Assembly: GCA_009602735.1 (NCBI GenBank)
Contig: WELA01012575.1
Location: 8,052 to 41,722, forward strand
DNA length: 33,671 nt
Origin: Mesotaenium endlicherianum
Lineage: Eukaryota > Streptophyta > Zygnematophyceae > Zygnematales > Mesotaeniaceae
Direction of reading: 5' to 3'
A model generated the notes under the pieces. The model worked only from the letters and a program-made list of their open reading frames with translations. It was not told the DNA's origin and did not search any database. Both the position numbers and the translations under genes were made by a program. Shown here piece by piece: positions 11,656 to 23,044 of the stretch. Each line of letters begins with the position of its first letter. Position 1 is the first letter of the stretch.

Positions 11656-12184
11656 CACAAGTCGGTGGACGAATTCCAGAAGGACACCGTTCTTACAAGA
11701 TTTCCATGTGAGTCAGAAATATATACTTAGTGACATGTTTTGCATGTCCATAATCACCAGTAAGGTTGCATATCCTGAGGAATGAAGGCGCCTGGTTGCA
11801 TTTATTGATAACCAGGTGTTCTCTGGAAGGACTGGTGACCCGGATACCTCGTCAAATAAATTGCATGAAAGTGATATGACGTGGCGGTCCCTAATTTACT
11901 CTAGTGCAAAACGTTGAGCCAGGCTTGCACTAACCAGCATTTACCGAACGCGCGCCATAGGGGACCGTGTGCCTAGAACCCACAGAATGTAATGGGGAGA
12001 CTTCTGAACAGGCAGTTTACACCCCTTTCACCTTTTTATAAGACTTGGCATGTCGTAAAATAAATTTCCCTCTTTATAGGAAGTGAATATTCCATTTTTT
12101 AATTTTGTTACTTCTAGTCCTTCTGATTGGTCTTCTACGAGGAGTCTTGCCGTGCTGCGCATGACATGAAGGAGCACTCCTAGG
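11656..12184. promoter_or_regulatory. Divergent spacer, probable shared promoter region
   Basis: Only 529 bases separate the start codons of the minus-strand membrane-protein gene and the plus-strand alanine aminotransferase gene. Promoters and 5' UTRs of both must lie here unless upstream non-coding exons exist. A TTTTTATAAGA element near 12033 and an AT-rich stretch at 12055-12110 could serve as core promoter sequence for the plus-strand gene. This is position-based inference. Confidence 0.5.
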
Positions 12185-15270
<3,086 letters not shown>

Positions 15271-16631
15271 GTTTACGCGGGGACGTACTTTTATGTTCTT
15301 TGTATCATTTTCACTGTATGTATATAGAACACTATCGCCGTTGCCTGGTATGTACACTTGCTGGCTATGTGCTCAGGTACAAGTTTGTCCGTGTCGTATT
15401 ATCCAGGTCAATAATGTGCCATCTTTAGTGATGTCCTTGGCAAGTGCCTACGTACTTTTAAAGCCATGCATCAAGGAGCGTATGTATTCTTATGTACTAT
15501 TGTAGTTACCTCGTCTGTTGCGTTGTTGCGTCATTTGCTATCAATCGTTCAAACTGTTGTTCCTTCCATCAGTTTATACGGATTGGATGATGGCTGCCAA
15601 ATGTGCTCGACACATTATATCGTAGACTTACATAATCTATAGGTTTGGATGTTATCTCGTACCAGCACTTCGTGATGGGCAACTGCAATCAGTATCACAT
15701 TGGTACTGGTAAATTGCACAGTGCGAGTCTGCTAAGGCTGAGTACAAGGCTTCAGATTACCTTTAAATCTCCCAATAGAAAGAAGGCCTTTTAATGAGGG
15801 ACAAGAATGCATGTAGAGCTATACGGCATAGTATTTGAAGGTGTGAGACTTGCAGTGCCTCAACAAAATAGACCCGTACTTTGAACGCCCTTTACCAGAA
15901 TTTTATTACATAATGTTTCAGACTGAAAATCACTCAAACCAAAGTTTGACATTTTAAATGTGAATAAATACTTTCTAAAGACTAGGTCTCTGAAAACTCA
16001 GTGTCTCTTAATTTGGCACGCCTGGGCGGGGCCGGGGTGGTTGGTGTGCGCTCCGACACAGTTCAATTCTGTTTATTGGCCCTCCTCTTCAATCGCACGT
16101 TCGTGCACCCTCGTGTGACCCCTTTCCTTTCTGGCACTCGACACTATGAATTGCATGTGTGTCCTTCGACTAGTGTCCATCTGGGTGGTTAGCACAATAA
16201 CTGTTAGACAAGCAAAATGAGATGAATTAGTGTATCATTGAAGTTACATCGTGCACCTTCAAATCCCCTGAGGACCTATACTTACTGATAGAATTGTAGT
16301 ATCGAGTCTGTAACTCATGTATAGAAGCAAACTTCGAAGCTCTTCTTATCTTGTTTAGTGTTTTATTTGTAATTTTGTTATGAATATTGTTTGGCTATAC
16401 TTGACCCAGATGATAGTCGATAAGAGTCAGTCAAGCTTCACATGTGAACAAGTTTCCCATGTCAACTGTAGAGTGCTAACTATATACAATGCTTTATCTA
16501 GAACGACAAGAAAGACATGTCCGCTTTTGTTTTTCAACTGCTGCAGGGACTCAGTGTCTTGCTAAGTTTCATAACTCGTCACGTAAACAATGGAATAAGG
16601 CAAATTAATATTTTCCCCTCGCTATTAAAAT
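15271..16631. other. Gene-poor 3' flank of alanine aminotransferase
   Basis: I find no supported gene, RNA gene or repeat in this stretch. It should contain the 3' UTR of the upstream gene. A short GC-rich patch near 16015-16060 interrupts otherwise AT-leaning sequence, without recognisable coding motifs. Confidence 0.6.
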
Positions 16632-17183
16632 ACTTATTTCCCGAGGAGCGGGGCGCGTAAAATACTGTCTTATACTATTCTCATTATCACACTCTCTTGT
16701 GAATCTTTGGCTGCATTCTAAAAACTTTTTACAAATATTTCCTGCTCCCTCTATGACAAACTTCTGCGTATCTTTTGACTATATTAATCTCAAATTTTCT
16801 CCCTTTTACGCGACCCGTTCCTCAGGTTAACTTATCTGTATTTTAAATATTGTGACTGCTTCCTCACATACGCCTGGTGACGAAATTATTAATATTCTTA
16901 CGTATCCTTGTGAAACAAATGACACAGATTATCCGTATTTAGATTGTAAAGATTCTAAATTCAAGAAAACATTATTGACATTCTTAAAAGATTTAGAAAA
17001 CAATCGTCAAATATTTAAGCGAAGAACCCGACAAAAGATGTATAATAATAGACGCATTTAACGTTGCATATACTGCATCAGTAACATGGAAAGGTATTAA
17101 CATAACCGCGTTTGACATTCCGAATCGAATAGTAACAACAGTGACCAATTTCGCGCCCCGGTTTCTCAGGGGTTTAGTCAGGG
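16632..17183. mobile_element. AT-rich island with imperfect terminal inverted repeats, possible small DNA transposon
   Basis: The left arm (about 16632-16680) and the reverse complement of the right arm (about 17126-17183) share GGGGCGCG exactly (16650-16657 against 17152-17159). Flanking matches occur in the same order: ACT at the outer side, a GAG-containing block, then AAAT, CTGT, TTA and CTATTC inward. The interior is much richer in A and T than the neighbouring exons and contains one coding-looking frame (16852-17061). I cannot identify a target-site duplication or a transposase. The family is unknown, and the inverted repeat was judged by eye. Confidence 0.45.
16852..17061 (+). CDS. Short AT-rich ORF of unknown function inside the inverted-repeat island
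   Basis: This open frame of about 70 codons begins GTG-ACT (no ATG at its start; the frame is open a little further upstream) and ends at a TAA. Its codons are strongly A/T-ending (AAA, GAT, TTA, AAT). The product is charged, with an acidic, Tyr/Asp-containing middle (TNDTDYPYLDC) and a basic tail (RRTRQKMYNNRR). It looks more like real coding than random sequence, but I recognise no family. It could be the end of a longer spliced or decayed gene brought in with the island. Confidence 0.3.
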   Translation: MTASSHTPGDEIINILTYPCETNDTDYPYLDCKDSKFKKTLLTFLKDLENNRQIFKRRTRQKMYNNRRI

Positions 17184-18709
17184 GAAGTCGTCCCCGGGGA
17201 ACGGGACAATGTGGAAAAAAAAAAATATGATAAAAATACTAAAGTGGAGAATAAGAAGGGCTATCATCGCAAGCATATGTAGATTATAATGTATTAAAAT
17301 ATAGAGAAGGAATGGTAAAGAAATGAAAACATTATAAAGAAAAACATGAGAAGAAACCCAATCAAAGAGGACCAAAAAGTAACGAGGGTACAACTGTGGA
17401 TATACGCTGGTGCTTTAGGGTTTAGGAGTCAGTAGGAAAAAAAAGGTCAGTAGGAAATGGACTAGGTCCAATGACCCACGAGAAAACCGGCGACGCAAAG
17501 AAGGAAGGCGGGCGATTGGAAACATAGCAGTAACACAAAGACTAACACAATGCATGTCAAAAAGGTCCACAAATGAACCCACTAGACCGTACCTGCTAGC
17601 AATACTTTTTACCATGGAAAGCCTGGTACTACACAAAATAGTAAGTGGAGGTGGCACAAAGTAGCCAGGACCCTATAAATGCTGGTCTGAAGAGAAGTGT
17701 CGGGAAGAGTTGGATCCGATGGCATGAGAAGCATCGAAGTTGACGAGCGTGTGAAGGACAAAAGGTATAGCACAACAAAGAACCAGCTAAGACAAAAATT
17801 GCGACAAATATTGCAATAAGGCAATGATCCTGCAAAACGGTATCGTGCAGCTTGCGATCAATGGTCTGAAAAGAATGACGCCGGAGGAGGGTCCGGAGGG
17901 GACTGAAAGTGACCAGGGCCAGGGAAGCATGGGCAGAGCAGATGACAGCAGAGGCCCAATTTAACAAGTCAGTGGGAGCACTGTGTTGACTGTGACAGCC
18001 AGCAAATAATGATGCAGATTGAGAGATAGGTGCAAGCAAAGAGTGCGTGAAAAGAACGGGAAGATATCCAAAGTGATGGGTTTCGCCCTCAAAGTAAACT
18101 TGATGGGTAGCAGTCTATATCGTGCCCACTAAGAACTTAATTCTTGTTCATCACATGCAACAAACTCAGTGAGGATGCATAAGGGTAACTTGATAAGGAA
18201 GCGCTGGCGTGTCTAGTATGTGTTATGAGTGGCTGCTGGTATGGCAATGAAACCGCGGTGCTTCGACATCGTCTTGCAGGACAGGTTGCGCCCCTGTGTC
18301 AAAAATGACATCGTGAGGGACACGACATGGTTGAGAAAATTTACCGGCCAGTTATCAGTCTCTATATTGCAAGGTAAAGCTCGACAGTGTTCAGCAAGCG
18401 TGAGTAATGAGGGTGACAAAAGGAGGGCCGAAACAAGCTTCAACTTCAGTTACTTTACGAGTATAACATGGGTAATGGCAGGACACGGCGGGCGTGTACA
18501 GCAGCTTTTCAACTTGGATGGCCACAAGCGAGAGCAGGAGCGGAGGCAGTCAGCGGTGGGCATGAGCCATGGGGAAGGGTGGAAATAAACTCTTGCTTGA
18601 GGTAGGTCATCAAGCGGCGCTGCCGACAGAGACAAAGCCCCGACGCGCTTGGCGTCCCAAGACAGTTGCCACATATTCGTCGGATCGAGTCTGGGGGGGG
18701 GGGGGGGGG
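17184..18709. other. Unassigned sequence between the AT-rich island and the assembly gap
   Basis: From 17210 to 17400 the plus strand is purine-rich with an A run. Beyond that, several medium open frames exist on both strands (for example 17629-18039 minus and 18229-18588 plus). None has a motif or composition I can tie to a protein family, and I do not support any of them as genes. The region could hold decayed transposon sequence. Confidence 0.5.
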
Positions 18710-18774
18710 NNNNNNNNNNNNNNNNNNNNNNNNNNNNNNNNNNNNNNNNNNNNNNNNNNNNNNNNNNNNNNNNN
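18710..18774. other. Assembly gap (65 N) between G homopolymers
   Basis: Sixty-five N are bounded by 17 G on the left (18693-18709) and 11 G on the right (18775-18785). The gap therefore falls inside a poly-G or G-rich repeat. Its true length is unknown. Confidence 0.98.
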
Positions 18775-18794
18775 GGGGGGGGGGGTAATATCAG

Positions 18795-18872
18795 GGACTC
18801 AGATGCAGTGGCTCGCTTGTTTGTTCAAGAGAGCTGGTTGTCCTTGGACCTCAGCACCCACTGCAAGAGGAG
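18795..18872 (+). other. Orphan exon-like segment next to the gap
   Basis: An ATATCAG acceptor-like sequence precedes 18795 and an AGGTAAGA donor-like sequence follows 18872. The 78 bases between have an open frame reading DSDAVARLFVQESWLS and onward, which looks protein-like. No adjoining exon was found; the upstream neighbour could lie in or beyond the gap. I do not recognise the protein. Confidence 0.25.
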
Positions 18873-19298
18873 GTAAGATAGCTGAGATGGAAGCCAGAGC
18901 ATTGTAGCTGGGCGGGGGACGGTGGTAATCCTGGTCCACGTTGTAGCTAAGCTGTTATGTGACTCTTGCTCCTGGCACAAAGCCTCTTGAGGAGCACCAA
19001 CCTTGGCCTCTCGTTCTCTGCAGCCTGACTTTACTTCTTTCATGTCACCCCCTTTCTTTCAAACTTAAGATAATGACATGCTGTTGCCAATCCTCAGCCA
19101 GCTGCTACAGAAGCAGAAATGACGCACCACACCTCATTCTGACCACAGCACGCATCACCAAAATGGTATAGGGTACATGCCAAATAAAACTGCAGCACAC
19201 AAACTGCCTCTGAATATCATCTATGCAAATACTTCCATCCTTGGAGCCATGGAATGATGATGTCCCAAAACACCCCCCTTCTACATCCTCAGCCCCAC
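18873..19298. other. Unassigned flank upstream of the retrotransposon cluster
   Basis: No gene or repeat is supported. The five bases before the first LTR (19294-19298, CCCAC) are the candidate target site for its insertion. They are not repeated after either downstream LTR. Confidence 0.5.
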
Positions 19299-20041
19299 TG
19301 TAAGGTCATAGGTTTGTAAAGTGCATTTTTGAGTTTCATGAAAGTATGTTTTAATTATACAGTAGTGTAGAGTGCATTTTTGTGGTCATTTTGATATAAA
19401 GTTCATCGAATTTGGTTAAGTATTGAGAGAGTTACGGATTTCCGAAATTTAATTAGTTTTGAGGTCGGTCGACGACTGTCCTTAATTCGCGGTAAGCGCG
19501 ACCGTCGGATTCACCGACAGCGTCGAGCGATCTGACCCGTGAGAATGAACTCCAACCTTCACGTAAGCTCGGCTGACGCGGAGTGCCGACTAGGTCGATT
19601 TACATAGAAACTTCGATTTAGCCTAGCGCGTTTAAGATAGAATATTTTAGTAATGTCGATGCATGTATGTGGACGTCAATTCGGCCCGACGCGTCAGATG
19701 AGACTGATCTGGCTACTCACAAATATTTTGGAAGGGACGATTTGACGAACACAGAGGAAAATCCGTAGCTTCCTCCTAGAGAGGAGCACTTGGGCAGAAA
19801 ATTATAAATAGGCATAACTTCTTTGTTTCTTATCAGTTTTCACTTCTGTAAATTTCTACGGGTTTGTAATGACAAGGCCTTTTATCCTACATCATTTGTG
19901 AGCAGTTTCTTGCCACTCAAAATGTCAAGTGATTGTCCTAAGCTTTCTTAGCAATATGCCGCTGCACTCTTGAGTATGATTGCAACTAGCTTTGTTCCTC
20001 GTGAGTCACTACGCTTCCACTAGGGCAATCTGCCCCTTTCA
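19299..20041 (+). repeat. 5' LTR of element A (743 bp, TG...CA)
   Basis: It begins TGTAAGGTCATAGG and ends CCCCTTTCA, two bases before a tRNA-primer site, which fixes the 3' boundary. The TG/CA ends and collinearity with copies at 26278 and 32605 confirm an LTR. A TATAAATA box is at 19803-19810. TGTAA motifs, the usual chlorophyte polyadenylation signal, occur at 19847 and 19865 downstream of it. AATAAA was not seen at a suitable place. In diagnostic positions (GACGCGTCAGATGAGAC, AACACAGAGG) it matches the copy at 32605 rather than the one at 26278. Confidence 0.93.
19803..19810 (+). promoter_or_regulatory. TATA box of the 5' LTR promoter
   Basis: TATAAATA followed by GGCATAACTTC is conserved in the three complete LTRs (also 26783-26790 and 33098-33105). 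It would set the start of the genomic transcript about 30 bases downstream, leaving R-U5 of about 200 bases. In the LTR fragment inside element A the same site reads TGTGAATA and is probably dead. Confidence 0.7.
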
Positions 20042-20043
20042 TC

Positions 20044-20055
20044 TGGTATCGGAGC
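20044..20055 (+). other. Primer-binding site, initiator tRNA-Met type
   Basis: TGGTATCGGAGC starts two bases after the LTR. It differs at one position from the plant initiator-tRNA-Met primer site TGGTATCAGAGC used by many plant LTR retrotransposons. The same site follows the LTR at 32605-33336. Confidence 0.85.
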
Positions 20056-20078
20056 TGGGCTAGTTTGCATATTGTATT

Positions 20079-20165
20079 ATGGAGTCGCAGCCAGCAGCTG
20101 GAGGAGGCGAACATGTCGAGCATGCTGAGCGCTTGGGGCAGCAGCGATCTGGCCCGTTAGAATGA
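20079..20165 (+). pseudogene. Truncated gag start of element A
   Basis: The ATG at 20079 opens the same gag N-terminus (MESQPAAGGGEHVEH) seen intact in element C at 33374. After about 22 codons the frame runs into LTR-derived sequence, and a TGA at 20163 ends it at 28 residues. The downstream gag fragment at 20514 is therefore cut off from its own start. Confidence 0.85.
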
Positions 20166-20513
20166 ACTCGAACCTTCACGTAAGTTCGGCTGACGCGGAG
20201 TGCCGACTAGGTCGATTTACCTAGAAGTTTCGGTTTAGCCTAGCGCGTCTAAGATAGAATATTCTAGTAATATCGATGCATGTATGTGGACGTGAATTCG
20301 GCCCGACACGTCAGATTAGACTGATCTGGCTTACTCATGAATATTCTGGAAGGGACGATCTGACGAACACTTCAAAAAATCCGTAGCTCCCTCCTAGCAG
20401 TTAGGCAGAAAATTGTGAATAGGCATAACTTCTTTGTTTCTTATGAGTTTTCACTTCTGTAAATTTCTACGAGTTTGTAATGAAAAGGCCTTTCATCCTA
20501 CATCATTTGTGAG
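20143..20513 (+). repeat. Internal LTR fragment embedded in gag of element A
   Basis: About 371 bases from the middle of an LTR (from CGATCTGGCCCGTTAG to CATCATTTGTGAG) sit in direct orientation inside gag. They lack roughly the first 220 and last 150 bases of the LTR. Comparison with element C shows they replace about 115 bases of gag. Their diagnostic positions match the LTR at 26278 (CACGTCAGATTAGAC, AACACTT...AAAAAATCC). The edges share AG and GAG with gag. Confidence 0.9.
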
Positions 20514-20990
20514 GTGGAGAGAATGGTGCGAGTTTTTATGGGGAACGCCGCTTCGACGAGTTCGGCACCTGCACCTGTTGTGCCACCGATTCATGTTAAC
20601 CCAGTGGTGCAACCAGTTATTCCACCCGCATCAGGAGTGCGTGCGCCAAAGCCTGAAGTTTATACTGGAGAGCGTGGATCGCCGCCTGTTCATCAATGGA
20701 TTTTTGGAGTGAAGAAATTTATGGAGTACTCTGCGCTTACGCCCGACATGCAAGTCGCCTTTGTCATAACCTTGCTGCAGAAGAGTGCTGGAGCTTGGTA
20801 TGAACAAGAAGAGCAGCTGTCTGGAGTTCCTGCTACTGTTGATCAGCTATTTGAAGGCTTGAAGAGGCAATTTCAACCTATTGCGCCCGAGGCTACCGCT
20901 CGAGTTGCGGCAAGCTTGGACATCTGGCTCGAGACTGTCATGTGAAGGCGAAGCAACCTCAACAACAGGGAAAAGGACTGCACCAGTAAG
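20514..20990 (+). pseudogene. Gag capsid fragment plus half a zinc knuckle, element A
   Basis: The frame from 20514 to 20945 encodes a typical Ty3/gypsy capsid stretch: VHQWIFGVKKFMEYSAL, then ITLLQKSAGAWYEQ, then FEGLKRQFQP. It breaks off at ATARVAA. Immediately afterwards, in another frame, KLGHLARDCHVKAKQP appears (about 20910-20960), which is the C-terminal half of a CCHC zinc knuckle. A deletion has therefore joined mid-capsid sequence to mid-knuckle with loss of frame, removing the first cysteines. Gag from this copy cannot be functional. Confidence 0.85.
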
Positions 20991-21059
20991 TCGTTCTGGG
21001 CTGTCTACTGGCGTGAAGACGAGAACTCACAAGGAGGTTATCCCCAGGAGCCTGCCGAG

Positions 21060-23034
21060 AAGCAAAGGACGAGACGCTGACAAGCCTATCATCGTGGAAG
21101 GAGTGGTCGACGGCAATAATGCGAAGTGTATGGTCGACAGTGGCGCAAGTGCAAATTTAAGTGCACAAGAAGCTGGTGAAACAGTGGCGAATCCCTGTGC
21201 AGAAGCATTATGAGCTAAGGAGGCAATTTTGGCGAATGGGCAGAGACTCAAGTGTGGTGCACCTACAGAAGCTATTCACGTGGAAGTAGCGGGGCACCGG
21301 AGTACTGAAGTTATGGAGCAGGCAGAGCTAGGTCACCATGATGTGATATTGGGCCGACCATGGCTGAGAAAAGCCAACCCTCCAGTGCACTGGAGCACAG
21401 GACAAGTGAAAGTCCAAGGGCGTGATGGTCGAATGGAGACAGCGAAACAGGTGGAGGTAGATACGACCACAAGTAACTGTCTTCTGTCGAGCCTGCAAGT
21501 TAAGAAGCTATGCAGGGCGAATCAGGTGAAGGAGATGTACCTTGTTTCGGTGGCCCTGGCCAGGTCATCAGATGGAGCAAGCGTGAATCCTAACAGCCTG
21601 GGCGAATGTACATCGCCGGAGGAGCAAGTAGTGGTGTCTGATCCCCTTGCTCAGAAGGAGCAGAGCCCAACTGCTCAAGAGAAGAAGCCTGCTGAGATGC
21701 CTGCCCAAATTAAGGCGCTGTTGGAGGAGTTCAAGTGCGTATTTCCTGAGGAGCTACCTACAGGATTACCTCCACAGAGGGCTATGGAGCACAAGATCGA
21801 GTTGGAACCAGGGAGCAAGCCACCAGTGAGACCCGCCTATCGACAATCGTTTGCGGAGTTGGATGAGTTGAAGAAGCAACTGACAGAGTTGTTGGAGAAG
21901 GGATTCATCCGACCCAGCGAGTCTCCATTTGCAGCGCCAGTCTTATTTGTGAAGAAGAAGGATGGGACTATGAGGATGTGTGTCGACTACCGGGCACTCA
22001 ACAAGGTCACCATCAAGAACAGGTACCCACTTCCACGAGTGGACGAGTTGATTGACAGGCTTGTCGGGGCGAAGTATTTCTCGAAGATCGATTTGAGGAG
22101 TGGCTATCACCAGGTACGGATTGCGGAAGGAGACGTTCAGAAGACTGCTTTCAGAACTCGCTATGGTTTGTTCGAGTTCACAGTCATGCCTTTTGGATTG
22201 ACTAATGCACCTGCTACATTCATGGGACTCATGAATAGTATCTTCAGACCCTACTTGGACCAGTTTGTGGTGATATTTTTGGACGACATCCTGATCTATT
22301 CGAAGACCTTGGAAGAGCATGTGGAGCATCTGAGGAAGGTGTTGGAGGTCTTGAGAGATCAGAAGCTGTATGGGAAGATGAGCAAGTGCGAATTCTGTCT
22401 CAATAAAGTCAAATTTCTTGGACATGTAGTGGGAGCTGAAGGAGCCAAGGTGGAGCAGAAGAAGGTGCAAGCAGTCAGAGATTGGCCGGTACCTGCTGAT
22501 ATTCATCAACTCAGGAGTTTCCTCGGCATAGCGAATTATTATCGACGTTTCATTGAAGGATTTGCCAAGGTATGTGCACCGCTCACGGACATGTTGAAGA
22601 AGCAGGAGAAGTGGCTATGGGGTGACAAGGAGCAGCAAGCATTCGAGAAGATTAAAGAGCTGTTAANGTGTTATTGACACAGACACCTGTGTTGGCAATT
22701 GCAAGTCCAGAGCTTCCTTTCACCATCATCACGGACAATCAAATTTGGCAGTGGGAGCCATTCTTCTCCAGGACCAGGGCAAAGGATTGCAGCCTGTGGC
22801 ATATGAGAGCTGGAAGTTGAGTCCTGCTGAGCAGAACTATGCAGCAACGAGCGGGAGATGTTAGCTGTTATCCAGGCTTTGAGGATTTGGCGATGTTATG
22901 TGGACGGCCGGAAGGTGTTCATCAAGACCGACCACAAGAGCTTGGAAAAGTTTATGACGCAGCCAACATTGACACCAAGACAAGCAAGGTGGATGGAGTT
23001 TCTGCAACAGTTCGACCACAAGATTGAGTACTTA
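21060..23034 (+). pseudogene. First pol copy of element A: protease, reverse transcriptase, broken RNase H
   Basis: An aspartic-protease start with CMVDSGASAN (about 21125-21155) is in one frame and stops at 21213. The continuation from 21229 is in another frame ([17 protein letters not shown], then RT), so protease is frameshifted. RT is well preserved: [83 protein letters not shown]. The frame ends at 22677, after an inserted stretch of about 11 bases that contains an ambiguous base (22667). RNase H sequence follows to 23034 with further small deletions. At 23035 about ten filler bases lead into a second copy of the same region. Confidence 0.9.
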
Positions 23035-23044
23035 GGGTTTGGAG

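Noticed and set aside
17629..18039. 136-codon minus-strand frame, Leu/Ser/Phe-rich
   Set aside because: No recognisable motif or splice context was found. I considered a Copia-type fragment but found no RT, integrase or RNase H landmark.
18229..18588. 119-codon plus-strand frame next to the gap
   Set aside because: It has random-looking composition and no conserved motif, and I could not tie it to neighbouring exons.
20044..20055. Possible tRNA gene at the primer-binding sites
   Set aside because: Only the 12-base complement of a tRNA 3' end is present; no cloverleaf arms flank it.
21943..22509. 188-codon minus-strand frame and its duplicate at 23645-24211
   Set aside because: It is antisense to conserved RT sequence. 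It appears twice only because the underlying segment is duplicated.
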